Shown: positions 24,639-32,219, counted from the first letter of the stretch. The stretch is 64,000 nt of DNA from Burkholderia sp. BCC1644 (GCF_902833225.1 NZ_CADFEI010000007.1:124001-188000); one strand, 5' to 3'. Translations and numbers: made by a program. Notes: generated from the sequence alone by a model not told the origin.

Positions 24639-25604
24639 CTAGCGCGGTGCGGCGGCTCGCCTGGTGCGTGCGCGGCCCGCCTGTTTAGCGGGCGCACGCG
24701 CCAGTTGCTCGACGAGAAAGTCGACGAACACGCGCACGCGCGACGACAGGTAGCGCGCATGCGGATACAGCAGCATGAACGGCCGCGACCGGCCGCCGAG
24801 GGCCGGCAGCACTTCCACCAGCGTGCCCGTGCGCAGATCCTGTTCGACGATGAAGCGGTAGGTCTGGAACAGCCCCGCCCCGCTGCGGGCGAGCGTCACG
24901 CCGGCCAGGACGTCGCCCGATGTGCCGTAGCTGCCGGTCGTCGCGACGTCGAGTTCGTCCGCTCCGTCGTCGAACAGCCATGGAACCGGCCGCCCGCTAC
25001 TCGGCAGTTCGAACTGGATGCATTCGTGCGCATGCAGATCGTCGATCGCGGTCGGCGTGCCCGCGCGCTTCAGGTAGCCGGGTGTCGCGACGATCACGAG
25101 TTCGGCATCTTCCAGCTTGCGCGCGACCAGGTTCGAATCGGCCGGTGCGCGGCCGCGGATCGCGAGATCGAAGCCTTCTTCGGCGAAGTCGATGTTGCGG
25201 TTGCTCAGGTGGGTTTCGACACGCACGTCCGGATACTGCTCGCGGAACGCGGGCAACAGCGGCAGCACGCGATAGTGACCGTACGGCGTCGGCATGCTGA
25301 TCCGCAGCACGCCGGCAGGCGTCGCCTGCTGGCCGGTCGCTTCGCGCTCCGCGTCGACGAGTTGCGACAGCGCATCACGGCATTGCTCGAAATAGCGCCG
25401 GCCGGAATCGGTCAGGCGAATCTGCCGCGTCGTGCGGACGAACAGCCGCACGCCGAGGCGCTCCTCGAGCCGAGCGACCGACCGGCTGACCGCGGCCGGC
25501 GTGACACTCGCCGCGGTGGCCGCCAGCGTGAAGCTGCCAAGTTCGGCCGCGAGGCAGAACAGCTCGATGCTGCCCAGCAGCAGATCGTCGAATTTACGTT
25601 GCAT
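24639..25604 (-). CDS. LysR family regulator divergent from the RidA-like gene
   Basis: A 321-residue LysR regulator. The HTH is canonical (GSIELFCLAAELGSFTLAATAASVTPAAVSRSVARLEERLGVRLFVRTTRQIRLTDSGRRYFEQ) and the effector domain is of the DmlR/CrgA-like type (MPTPYGHYRVLPLLPAFREQYPDVRVE). The start at 25604 has AGGAA upstream. It converges on the SDR gene and diverges from the RidA-like gene across 214 bp that contain a GATTCG-N13-CGAATC inverted repeat. Confidence 0.9.
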   Translation of the reverse strand: MQRKFDDLLLGSIELFCLAAELGSFTLAATAASVTPAAVSRSVARLEERLGVRLFVRTTRQIRLTDSGRRYFEQCRDALSQLVDAEREATGQQATPAGVLRISMPTPYGHYRVLPLLPAFREQYPDVRVETHLSNRNIDFAEEGFDLAIRGRAPADSNLVARKLEDAELVIVATPGYLKRAGTPTAIDDLHAHECIQFELPSSGRPVPWLFDDGADELDVATTGSYGTSGDVLAGVTLARSGAGLFQTYRFIVEQDLRTGTLVEVLPALGGRSRPFMLLYPHARYLSSRVRVFVDFLVEQLARAPAKQAGRARTRRAAAPR

Positions 25605-25697
25605 GGGGCGGTTCCTGCCGTCTTCGGCGCATGGCGCGCGATGGAGCGACGAGTGTGCATGAATATTGCGCGGGAAACCAGCCAACGCCGCGCGCGT

Positions 25698-25722
25698 GAT
25701 TCGTTACATGGCGTCCCGAATC
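25698..25722. promoter_or_regulatory. Inverted repeat GATTCG-N13-CGAATC, candidate LysR site
   Basis: Perfect 6-bp arms (25698-25703 and 25717-25722), 13 bases apart, in the divergent LysR/ridA control region. It ends 17 bases before the predicted -35 of the RidA-like gene, the usual position of a LysR recognition site. Confidence 0.4.
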
Positions 25723-25738
25723 AATTGCGCGGCTGACA

Positions 25739-25767
25739 TTTACCGGCTTCGGTCGCATGACTACAGT
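25739..25767 (+). promoter_or_regulatory. Predicted promoter of the RidA-like gene
   Basis: TTTACC (25739-25744), 17-bp spacer, TACAGT (25762-25767). Both hexamers match the sigma70 consensus at four of six positions. Confidence 0.4.
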
Positions 25768-25818
25768 GACTGACAGGCAATACCGATCGCCCGAACCACC
25801 TTCCACCAGGAGCATGAC

Positions 25819-26283
25819 ATGACCATCGAACAGAAACTGGCCGAACTCGGCCTCGCGTTACCCGAACCGCCGACTCCGCTCGGCAGCTATACGGCCGTCA
25901 GCGAAGCCGGCAACCTGCTGTTCGTGTCGGGCCAGCTGCCGCTCGTCGACGGCAAGATCGCCTACACCGGCCGCGTCGGCGAGCAGTTGAATGTCGACGA
26001 AGGCAAGCTCGCGGCCCGGCTGGCGGCACTGAATGTGCTTGCGCAGATCGGCAAACATCTGGGCGGGTTCGACCGGTTGCGCAAGATCGTCCGCGTCGAG
26101 GGGCACGTCAGCTCGGCCGACGGCTTTTTCGGGCAGCCGGCCGTGATCGACGGTGCGTCCGACCTGTTCGCCGCCGTGCTTGGCGAGCAGGCCGGACACG
26201 CGCGTTCGGCGTTTTCCCAGCGCCAGTTGCCGGCAGATGCGGCTGTGGCCCTCGTCGTCATCGCCGAAATCGATGCAGCGTGA
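25819..26283 (+). CDS. RidA/YjgF-YER057c-UK114 family protein
   Basis: A 154-residue RidA-family trimer-forming protein of the longer subgroup (start MTIEQKLAELGLALPEPPTPLGSYTAVSEAGNLLFVSGQLP). RidA proteins hydrolyse reactive enamine/imine intermediates from PLP enzymes. The canonical RidA catalytic Arg in an RxxC-type motif is not obvious in this subgroup, so chemistry may differ. AGGAG lies 7 bases before the ATG. It is divergent from a LysR gene, its probable regulator. Confidence 0.87.
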   Translation: MTIEQKLAELGLALPEPPTPLGSYTAVSEAGNLLFVSGQLPLVDGKIAYTGRVGEQLNVDEGKLAARLAALNVLAQIGKHLGGFDRLRKIVRVEGHVSSADGFFGQPAVIDGASDLFAAVLGEQAGHARSAFSQRQLPADAAVALVVIAEIDAA

Positions 26284-26447
26284 TGGAGCAACCGCCCTGC
26301 GGGTCGGTCATCCCGTCTCGCGGGTGTTTTCGTGTGCCCTGCCAGCAATCCGGCAGGGTCATCGATCTGTTTGATATCAGGGCGTGATCGCTCGAAAGCC
26401 TTGTCCCGCAAGGCGCAACACGTTCCAGATACATTGAAATACAAAAT
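26284..26447. other. Hairpins after the RidA-like gene
   Basis: Two hairpins follow the stop: CCCG/CGGG at 26312-26324 followed by TGTTTT, and a 7-bp stem CCCTGCC/GGCAGGG at 26337-26358. Either could end the ridA transcript; neither is a textbook terminator. Confidence 0.35.
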
Positions 26448-26450
26448 ATC

Positions 26451-26471
26451 GCATGCGATTTAATCGAATGC
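26451..26471. promoter_or_regulatory. OhrR-type operator, copy 1 (upstream of ohr)
   Basis: GCATGCGAT NNN ATCGAATGC, a 9-3-9 dyad with one mismatch between arms. It lies immediately before the predicted -35 of ohr (TTGACT at 26474-26479). The same dyad recurs at 26508, 28209 and 29603. Confidence 0.65.
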
Positions 26472-26473
26472 GC

Positions 26474-26502
26474 TTGACTCGACAAGTCGCCTCGACCAAA
26501 CT
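26474..26502 (+). promoter_or_regulatory. Predicted ohr promoter between two operators
   Basis: TTGACT (26474-26479), 17-bp spacer, CAAACT (26497-26502, weak -10). It is bracketed by operator copies 1 and 2, so a dimeric repressor at either side would block RNA polymerase. Confidence 0.45.
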
Positions 26503-26507
26503 GCATC

Positions 26508-26528
26508 GCATGCGATCGAATCGCATCT
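26508..26528. promoter_or_regulatory. OhrR-type operator, copy 2 (upstream of ohr)
   Basis: GCATGCGAT NNN ATCGCATCT, 57 bp centre to centre from copy 1 and at the predicted transcription start of ohr, 27 bases before the first ATG. Confidence 0.65.
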
Positions 26529-26554
26529 GAAACAAACCTCAACCGACGGAGCAA

Positions 26555-26977
26555 ATGATGAGCAAGATCGAAAAAGTGCTGTACACGGGCAAGACGCATA
26601 CGACTTCCGGCGGCCGCGACGGCGCGGCGCGCAGTTCCGACGGCCGCCTCGACATCCAGCTGTCGTCGCCGGGCAGCGCCGGCACCGGCACCAACCCGGA
26701 GCAACTGTTCGCAGCCGGCTGGTCGGCCTGCTTCATCGGTGCGATGCAGCTTGCGGCGCGTGCCGCGAAGGTGACGCTGCCGGCCGATCTCGCGGTCGAC
26801 GCCGAAGTGGATCTCGGCACCGGCGGCAACGCGTACTTCCTGCAGGCCCGGCTGAACGTGAGCGTGCCGGGGCTCGATCGCGGCGTCGCGCAACAGATCG
26901 TCGACGCCGCGCACCAGACCTGCCCGTACTCGAAAGCGACGCGCGGCAACATCGACGTCGATATCCGTATCGTCTGA
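26555..26977 (+). CDS. ohr: Organic hydroperoxide resistance protein Ohr
   Basis: A 140-residue OsmC/Ohr-family thiol peroxidase that reduces lipid and other organic hydroperoxides using lipoylated partners. The two redox cysteines are in their family contexts: Cys59 in FAAGWSACFIGAM and Cys123 in HQTCPYSKATRGN. The N-terminal start (KIEKVLYTGKTHTTSGGRDG) is typical of Ohr rather than OsmC. ATGATG gives two possible starts (26555 or 26558) after GGAG. The promoter carries two copies of a dyad that also occurs before ohrR, 3 kb downstream, so peroxide-sensitive repression by OhrR is expected. Confidence 0.96.
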   Translation: MMSKIEKVLYTGKTHTTSGGRDGAARSSDGRLDIQLSSPGSAGTGTNPEQLFAAGWSACFIGAMQLAARAAKVTLPADLAVDAEVDLGTGGNAYFLQARLNVSVPGLDRGVAQQIVDAAHQTCPYSKATRGNIDVDIRIV

Positions 26978-26987
26978 ACGCTGCATC

Positions 26988-27006
26988 GGGCGGCCGAACG
27001 CCGCCC
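26988..27006 (+). terminator. Possible terminator after ohr
   Basis: A perfect 7-bp stem GGGCGGC/GCCGCCC with a 5-nt loop, 11 bases after the ohr stop. A T-rich stretch comes only about 15 bases later, so termination would be partial. Confidence 0.4.
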
Positions 27007-27043
27007 ACCCGAATTCCCGGTTCCTTTTCTATCGAGGTGAATG

Positions 27044-27370
27044 ATGAAAGCCCAATTGATCGCTGCCCTGCTCGTCGCTGTTTCGGCCACGGTTGCCGCA
27101 CCGGCGTTCGCCAACGAAACCACCGTGACGCGTGCACAGGTACGCGCCGAACTCGCCCAGCTTCAACAGGCCGGCTATCGGCTGAACCGTGCGTCCGACG
27201 CGACCTATCCGAACGAGCTGCAGGCCGCGCTGACGCAGATCCATGCCGACGATGCCGTCACGGCCAACGTGCAGGTGGCCGGCTACGGCAGCAACGCCGA
27301 CGCCGCCACGCAATCCGGCCGCCGGCATGCGGTCAGCGTGGCCGAGCGCTCGGTGTACTTCGGTCATTGA
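27044..27370 (+). CDS. DUF4148 small exported protein, copy 1 of 3
   Basis: A 108-residue protein with a Sec signal peptide (MKAQLIAALLVAVSATVAAPAFA) and the DUF4148 core (VTRAQVRAELAQLQQAGYRLNRASDATYPNELQAALTQIHA). It ends in the shared tail AERSVYFGH. DUF4148 proteins are abundant in Burkholderiales and have no established function; the signal peptide implies a periplasmic or secreted place. GAGG lies 6 bases before the second ATG of an ATGATG start. It opens a tandem array of three. Confidence 0.9.
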   Translation: MKAQLIAALLVAVSATVAAPAFANETTVTRAQVRAELAQLQQAGYRLNRASDATYPNELQAALTQIHADDAVTANVQVAGYGSNADAATQSGRRHAVSVAERSVYFGH

Positions 27371-27430
27371 ACGTCGCGCCGGTACGTAACCGCTGATTCC
27401 TTTCCCGTTTCCAGTTTGTCGAGGTGAATG

Positions 27431-27760
27431 ATGAAAACCCGATTGATCGCTGCCCTTCTCGTCGCTGTTTCCGCTTCCGCTGCCGCACCGGCATTCGCCG
27501 ACCAGGCCGTCGTGTCCCGCGCGCAGGTGCGTGCCGAGCTCGTCCAGCTCGAACAAGCCGGCTATCGCCCGGGCCGTGCAAACGATCCGCATTACCCGGA
27601 CGACCTGCAGGCCGCATTGACGCGCCTTCACACGAACGATGCGGTGGCGGCCGATTCGTCCGCATCGTCCGGTTATGGCCGCGACGCTGCGGCCACGACG
27701 CAGTCAGGCAGCCGGCCTGCGACGCGCATCGCCGAGCGCTCGATCTACTTCGGCCATTGA
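27431..27760 (+). CDS. DUF4148 small exported protein, copy 2 of 3
   Basis: A 109-residue paralogue of the previous protein, with the same signal peptide (MKTRLIAALLVAVSASAAAPAFA), core (VSRAQVRAELVQLEQAGYRPGRANDPHYPDDLQAALTRLH) and tail (AERSIYFGH). The region before the gene (TCGAGGTGAATGATGAAA) is almost the same as before copy 1, so the duplicated unit included the ribosome-binding site. The linker before the tail is the most divergent part (SSASSGYGRDAAATTQSGS). Confidence 0.9.
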   Translation: MKTRLIAALLVAVSASAAAPAFADQAVVSRAQVRAELVQLEQAGYRPGRANDPHYPDDLQAALTRLHTNDAVAADSSASSGYGRDAAATTQSGSRPATRIAERSIYFGH

Positions 27761-27837
27761 ATGAAACCGCGAACGGCGCCGATGGCCGGCGTGCGGCGCG
27801 CAACCCCTGAAACCCTGTTTCCTTGTCGAGGTAAAAG

Positions 27838-28164
27838 ATGAAGACCCAATTGATTGCAGCCCTCCTCGTTGCGGTGTCGGCCTCCGTCGCCACACCGGTG
27901 TTCGCCGGCGAAAGCACCGTCACGCGTGCGCAGGTGCGAGCGGAACTGGCCGCGTTGCAGCAGGCCGGCTACCTGCCGAACCGTCCCAACGATCCGAACT
28001 ATCCGGACAATATCCAGGCAGCGCTGAGCCGGATTCACGACGGCGGCGCCGTCGCGGCCGACACGCAGGCAGCCGGCTACGGCAGCGACGCCAGCAGCGC
28101 GACGCAATCCGGCAGCCGCAACGTGGTTCGCATGGCCGAGCGCTCGATTTATTTCGGCCATTGA
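27838..28164 (+). CDS. DUF4148 small exported protein, copy 3 of 3
   Basis: A 108-residue paralogue, with signal peptide MKTQLIAALLVAVSASVATPVFA, core VTRAQVRAELAALQQAGYLPNRPNDPNYPDNIQAALSRIH and tail AERSIYFGH. Copies 1 and 3 share the VAGYGSNADAATQSG/AAGYGSDASSATQSG linker better than copy 2 does. The array ends 39 bp before a 31-bp perfect palindrome that contains the OhrR-type dyad. Confidence 0.9.
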   Translation: MKTQLIAALLVAVSASVATPVFAGESTVTRAQVRAELAALQQAGYLPNRPNDPNYPDNIQAALSRIHDGGAVAADTQAAGYGSDASSATQSGSRNVVRMAERSIYFGH

Positions 28165-28203
28165 GCGTCACGCGACGAAAACAGTCGCCAATCTCCAGCA
28201 TAT

Positions 28204-28234
28204 AAAGCGCATGCGATGTAATCGCATGCGCTTT
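28204..28234. promoter_or_regulatory. Perfect 31-bp palindrome: OhrR-type operator copy 3 and possible terminator
   Basis: Arms of 14 bp (AAAGCGCATGCGAT / ATCGCATGCGCTTT) around GTA, followed by a fourth T. The core GCATGCGAT-N3-ATCGCATGC (28209-28229) is the most symmetric member of the dyad found before ohr and ohrR. The A/T ends also allow it to work as a terminator of the DUF4148 array. It lies about 100 bases before the GNAT gene. Confidence 0.6.
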
Positions 28235-28332
28235 TGTTATTGACGGTAACGGAATCTGGATCAGCGGTGCGACCTGTGCGACCGAACCGGTCTATGCTGT
28301 GCGGCACCCCACTATCAATCGAGGAGCACCCG

Positions 28333-29049
28333 ATGCGGGATGCTACGACCGGAAACGCGACAGGCGATACGCACGCGCTCGACCGGGTTGTCTGGAACGC
28401 CCTCACGGGCAAGCAGCACCGCTTTGCAGTCGGCAATGACCGCGCGTGGCGGTTTCCGTCGGCGATTGCGCCATTCGCCGCGATCGCCGACACGAGCGCG
28501 GCTTCGTTCGACGCGCTACGCGACCTGGTCGCCGCGCACGGGCCAACGGCCCTCGTCACGCCGGACGAGATCGAGCCGCCCGCGGGATTGCCGGTCATCC
28601 GGCGCGCGACGTTGCTGCAAATGGTCTGGCAAGGAACGCCTGATCCGGCGTATGAAACGGAGCATGTCACGCTCGGCGAAGCCGATGTGCCGGACATGCT
28701 CGCGTTGACCACCTCGGCGCAGCCGGGCCCGTTCGGCCCGCGTACGTTCGAGCTCGGCCGCTACATCGGCGTGCGCAGCGAAGGCCGGCTGGCCGCGATG
28801 GCCGGCGAGCGGATGCAGCTCGACGGGTATACGGAGATCAGCGCCGTGTGCGTGGATGCCGCGTTTCGGCGGCAAGGCCTTGCGGCGCGACTGATCCGGT
28901 CGTTGATTGCGTCGATCGGCGCACGCTCGGAAACGCCTTTCCTGCACGTCCTCACGACGAACCAGGTGGCGATCGAGCGCTACGTCGCGCTCGGTTTCAT
29001 CGTGCGCCGCGAGATGCGCCTGCTGGTGCTGGGCGACGCGCACGCATGA
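28333..29049 (+). CDS. GNAT family N-acetyltransferase
   Basis: A 238-residue protein. The C-terminal half is a GNAT fold of the FR47-like type: the acetyl-CoA pyrophosphate loop is VDAAFRRQGLAARLIRSLI (about residues 176-194), and YTEISAVCV precedes it as beta4. The N-terminal half is a separate alpha/beta region (FPSAIAPFAAIADTSAASFDALRDLV) common in this subgroup. The substrate is unknown. GAGGAG at 28321-28326 fixes the ATG at 28333. The operator copy 3 upstream may place it under OhrR. Confidence 0.88.
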   Translation: MRDATTGNATGDTHALDRVVWNALTGKQHRFAVGNDRAWRFPSAIAPFAAIADTSAASFDALRDLVAAHGPTALVTPDEIEPPAGLPVIRRATLLQMVWQGTPDPAYETEHVTLGEADVPDMLALTTSAQPGPFGPRTFELGRYIGVRSEGRLAAMAGERMQLDGYTEISAVCVDAAFRRQGLAARLIRSLIASIGARSETPFLHVLTTNQVAIERYVALGFIVRREMRLLVLGDAHA

Positions 29050-29097
29050 CGAAGCGGCCGACGCGAGGCACGCGTCGGCCGCCAGTGGTTCATCCGG

Positions 29098-29553
29098 TCA
29101 TGCTTCGGTCGAACGGATCAGGTTGCCGCGCAGCGTGACGATCGCCTTCTGCACCTTCGCGAATTCGTCCGGCTTCAACCCGGTGGCTTCGACCAGATTC
29201 ATGTCGAGCCCCTTCTCGCGCACGCGGCGGCCGCTTTTCGTCAGGCTGACGAGCACCTGGCGTTCGTCGGACGGATCGCGGTGCCGCTCCAGATAGCCCA
29301 TCGCTTCGAGCTTCTTCAGGATCGGCGTCAGCGTATTGGATTCGAGGAACAGCTTCTCGCCGAGCTGGCCGACGGTCTGGTTGTCCTGTTCCCACAGCGC
29401 GATGATCGTGATGTACTGCGTGTACGTCAGGCCGAGCTCGTCGAGGATCGGCTTGTACGCCTTGCCGAACGCGAGGTTCGCCGAGTAGATCGCAAAACAC
29501 AGGAACTCGGACAGCTTCGGTGCGGCGGTCGATGGGGCTTCGGTCGGTTTCAT
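29098..29553 (-). CDS. ohrR: Organic hydroperoxide sensor and repressor OhrR
   Basis: A 151-residue MarR-family protein of the OhrR clade. The N-terminal redox cysteine (Cys19 in LSEFLCFAIYSANLAFGKAYKPIL) is in the diagnostic context; its oxidation by organic hydroperoxide releases DNA. The winged helix is LTYTQYITIIALWEQDNQTVGQLGEKLFLESNTLTPILKKLEAMGYLERHRDPSDERQV. GGAGGAAG precedes the ATG at 29553. Its promoter carries the same dyad as ohr, so it is likely autoregulated. Unusually, ohr is 2 kb away, with four other genes between. Confidence 0.95.
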   Translation of the reverse strand: MKPTEAPSTAAPKLSEFLCFAIYSANLAFGKAYKPILDELGLTYTQYITIIALWEQDNQTVGQLGEKLFLESNTLTPILKKLEAMGYLERHRDPSDERQVLVSLTKSGRRVREKGLDMNLVEATGLKPDEFAKVQKAIVTLRGNLIRSTEA

Positions 29554-29592
29554 GGGCTTCCTCCAGCGACGTGAACAGTCGCAGACAAGCGC

Positions 29593-29621
29593 ATTATATA
29601 TCGCATGCGATCTTATCGGAA
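29593..29621 (-). promoter_or_regulatory. Predicted ohrR promoter
   Basis: On the minus strand: TTCCGA (29621-29616), 17-bp spacer, perfect TATAAT (29598-29593). The spacer contains operator copy 4. Confidence 0.6.
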
Positions 29622-29623
29622 GC
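29603..29623. promoter_or_regulatory. OhrR-type operator, copy 4 (upstream of ohrR)
   Basis: GCATGCGAT NNN ATCGGAAGC. It overlaps the spacer and -35 of the predicted ohrR promoter, the place for autorepression. Confidence 0.65.
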
Positions 29624-29655
29624 ATGATAATCGGCCCCGATGAGCCGGTGCGGCC

Positions 29656-29784
29656 TCAGTCCTGCCGGCGGCGCTTGCCGGTCTGCAGACGGCTGACCGA
29701 CAGCAGCGAGCATTGCACCGGATGGGCGATTTCGGTCGCGAGCCCGCCTGCGGCAAACAGCAGGATCATCAGCCAGCGTTTCAT
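29656..29784 (-). CDS. Small membrane protein coupled to the GFA gene
   Basis: A 42-residue peptide (MKRWLMILLFAAGGLATEIAHPV... ending QTGKRRRQD) with one hydrophobic segment at the N-terminus and a basic tail. Its ATG overlaps the stop of the GFA gene by 3 bases (TCAT at 29781-29784 read on the minus strand), so translational coupling is plausible. No family is recognised. It is shorter than most gene finders accept. Confidence 0.5.
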   Translation of the reverse strand: MKRWLMILLFAAGGLATEIAHPVQCSLLSVSRLQTGKRRRQD

Positions 29785-30152
29785 GCGTCCTCCACGACCG
29801 ACAGGCTCGCGCCGTCGGCGACCGTCGCGTCGAGCGCATACGGATCGACGCCCTCGAGGCAGCCGAGATTGACGCGCCAGCATGCCGGGTCCTTGCGCGT
29901 CTGATGGAACGGATAGACGCCGCACCGGCTGCAGAAATAGTGACGGGCCGTGCGTGTGTTGAAGCGGTAGCACGTCAGCGCTTCTTCGCCTTCGACGATG
30001 TTCAGGTTGGCGGCCGCGAACATCGGGCTCATCAGCGCGCCACGGCGGCGGCACAGGCTGCAGTTGCAGCGAACGGCCGGCGTGATGGCCGCCCGGACTT
30101 CGAACTTGACGGCCCCGCAATGGCAGGATCCCTTGAACCACGTTGCAGACAT
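29781..30152 (-). CDS. GFA family (glutathione-dependent formaldehyde-activating-like) zinc protein
   Basis: A 123-residue Mss4-like zinc protein of the GFA/CENP-V family. Zinc-binding cysteines are Cys10 and Cys12 (GSCHCGAVKFEV), Cys29, Cys31 and Cys34 (CNCSLC) and Cys74 and Cys77 (CSRC). The name comes from one member thought to help form S-hydroxymethylglutathione; most members have unknown substrates. Its stop overlaps the start of a 42-residue membrane peptide gene. Confidence 0.9.
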   Translation of the reverse strand: MSATWFKGSCHCGAVKFEVRAAITPAVRCNCSLCRRRGALMSPMFAAANLNIVEGEEALTCYRFNTRTARHYFCSRCGVYPFHQTRKDPACWRVNLGCLEGVDPYALDATVADGASLSVVEDA

Positions 30153-30269
30153 GATGGACTCCGGAAGAGGTCATGCCTGCTTTATAGCGAACCCGCGCGC
30201 GGTGCTTGTATCGCGCTGTATCCGCGGTTCTGTCAGATACAGAACGTTGCAAATCTGCGGTTCGCGCGA

Positions 30270-31370
30270 TCAGTCCAGTGCGTGCTGCAGCCGCTCGATC
30301 GCCGCGCGCGTCTCATGTTCGAGTGCGGCGAACAGCTCGGCGGCCGGCAGCGCGCGTGCCAGCGGCGCCGCCTGTCCGGCCCACTGCGCGCCGTAGCCGA
30401 ATTCGCCCTTCGCCTTCGCGGCCGCATGCAGCGCCTTGCCCGCGTCGTAGGCGATCGGATAGGCGGGCGTGGCCGGCGCGTCCGGGGTGTCGCCGAGCGC
30501 GGTCAGCCGGTTCGCGATGCCGCGCGCGATCCGGCCCGAGATCGCTGATGTAAACGTCGTGCGTCGAGCGGCGTCGCCAAGCATCGCGCGGCGATAGCCG
30601 TCGTCGATCGACGTCTCCGGGCACGCGACGAACGCCGTGCCGAGCTGCGCGGCCTGCGCGCCGAGCGCGAGTGCGGCGGCAATGCCCTCGCCGTCCATGA
30701 TGCCGCCGGCGGCGATCACGGGCAGCGCGCCTTCGCGCACGATCAGGCGCGTCAGCGCGAACGTGCCGAGTCGATCGTCGTGCGCGGTCGAATCGAACAC
30801 ACCGCGATGCCCGCCGGCTTCGATGCCCTGCGCGACGATCGCGTCGATGCCGGCGGCGGCGATCTGGCGTGCCTCATCGAGATTCGTCGCGGTCGCGAAC
30901 AGCGTGATGCCCGCGCGCTTCAGCGCAGCGATCACGTCAGCGCCGGGCAGCCCGAAATGGAAGCTGACGACAGCCGGCTTTTCGTCGACGAGCATCGCCT
31001 GCATCGCGTCGTCCGCGACGAAGCTCGTATAGATCTCCGACAGCGACGCGGGCGGCGTCGCGCCGTATTCGCGGAACACCGGCGCGAGCCAGTCGAGCCA
31101 CGCGCGTTCGACGGCCGCATCGGCGTGGGCCGGACTGTGGCAGAACACGTTGATGTTGAACGGCCGGTCGGTGAGCGCGCGCGTGTCGCGGATCATCTTG
31201 CGCGCGCCGTCGGCGTTCGTCGCGCCGACGCCGAGCGAGCCGAGCCCGCCCGCGTTCGACACGGCGGCGGCCAGCGCCGGCGTGCTGACGCCGGCCATCG
31301 GCGCCTGGACGATCGGTGCGCGGATACCGAGGGTGCGCAACAGCGTCCGGTTGTGGGTCGGTTGATTCAT
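30270..31370 (-). CDS. Nitronate monooxygenase (2-nitropropane dioxygenase-like)
   Basis: A 366-residue FMN TIM-barrel enzyme that oxidises alkyl nitronates to carbonyl compounds and nitrite. Family features: [32 protein letters not shown] near the N-terminus, the catalytic His in [11 protein letters not shown], and the FMN phosphate-binding [35 protein letters not shown] lies 8 bases before the ATG at 31370, so the GTG at 31379 is not the start. It stands alone between the GFA gene and a lipoprotein gene. Confidence 0.92.
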   Translation of the reverse strand: MNQPTHNRTLLRTLGIRAPIVQAPMAGVSTPALAAAVSNAGGLGSLGVGATNADGARKMIRDTRALTDRPFNINVFCHSPAHADAAVERAWLDWLAPVFREYGATPPASLSEIYTSFVADDAMQAMLVDEKPAVVSFHFGLPGADVIAALKRAGITLFATATNLDEARQIAAAGIDAIVAQGIEAGGHRGVFDSTAHDDRLGTFALTRLIVREGALPVIAAGGIMDGEGIAAALALGAQAAQLGTAFVACPETSIDDGYRRAMLGDAARRTTFTSAISGRIARGIANRLTALGDTPDAPATPAYPIAYDAGKALHAAAKAKGEFGYGAQWAGQAAPLARALPAAELFAALEHETRAAIERLQHALD

Positions 31371-31569
31371 GTTGCTCACCTCCTGTTGACGGCCGACGCG
31401 CGAGCTTGGCGCGTCGCATGGGCCGCATGTATCGGCTTTCCGGTTTCACCCCTAGAATAGCGGACGGAGAAACCGCATCCAAGGCCGTCAGCGCGCAGCG
31501 TTCACTGAACGCTTCGCCCGACATTCATGCGGCTCCGCTGTCAAAACCAACAACACCATCACAGCACAC

Positions 31570-32208
31570 ATGAAAAGAAGAACGTTCCTCGCGCTGCCCG
31601 CCGTGGCGGCGTCCGGCATGCTTGCCGGCTGCACCAACGCCGATATCGGCCCGATCACCAATCGCATGATGAAGGACCCGGAATACCGGGAAACGCTGTC
31701 GGCGTTCCTGATCAGCGCCGACGGGAAGACGCTCGTCGTGATCGGCAAGCAGTATCACTACATCTTCGATGTGCCGCCTGCCCTCGCGGTCAACCTCACG
31801 GCGCCCTATCGGGCCAAGCTGGACACCGATTTCGACGATTTCGAGACGCATGGCGACAAGATCTCCGGGCGTTACGTGTTGCAGCTTTCGCGCGAGGACG
31901 CACCGCCCGGCTCCGAACTGCGGGCGCGCGCGCTCGCCGACGGTTTCAAGGACGAGCGCTACAAGCTGACCGAGCGCGGCACGATCAGCGGCAAGCGTTA
32001 CCAGCCGAACGACGTCACGCCGTCGTCGATTCCGCAGGCATTCAATCATCCTTACAACGTCAAGGTCATCGAGCGGCCGTCGCTGCTCGGCCAGGGCGCG
32101 AAGCTCGCGCTGTCGCCGCTCACGATGGCGGCCGATGGCGCCGTGGGCTTGCTTGGCGTGGCGCTGCTTCCGATCGCGCTCACGGCATTCATCATCGTCG
32201 CGCATTGA
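31570..32208 (+). CDS. Predicted lipoprotein of unknown function
   Basis: A 212-residue exported protein. The N-terminus is a lipoprotein signal (MKRRTFLALPAVAASGMLAGC; lipidated Cys21). The body contains an even mix of strands and charged loops (FLISADGKTLVVIGKQYHYIFDVPPALAVNLTAPYRAKLDTDFDDF), and there is a hydrophobic C-terminal segment (DGAVGLLGVALLPIALTAFIIVAH), which would place both ends at a membrane. No family is recognised. It lies 11 bp before a second exported-protein gene and probably shares its transcript. Confidence 0.8.
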   Translation: MKRRTFLALPAVAASGMLAGCTNADIGPITNRMMKDPEYRETLSAFLISADGKTLVVIGKQYHYIFDVPPALAVNLTAPYRAKLDTDFDDFETHGDKISGRYVLQLSREDAPPGSELRARALADGFKDERYKLTERGTISGKRYQPNDVTPSSIPQAFNHPYNVKVIERPSLLGQGAKLALSPLTMAADGAVGLLGVALLPIALTAFIIVAH

Positions 32209-32219
32209 GGCCGGAAGCC

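Noticed and set aside
29098..29625. OhrR starting at 29625
   Set aside because: The extension would read through the predicted promoter and operator; GGAGGAAG and ATG at 29553 are convincing.
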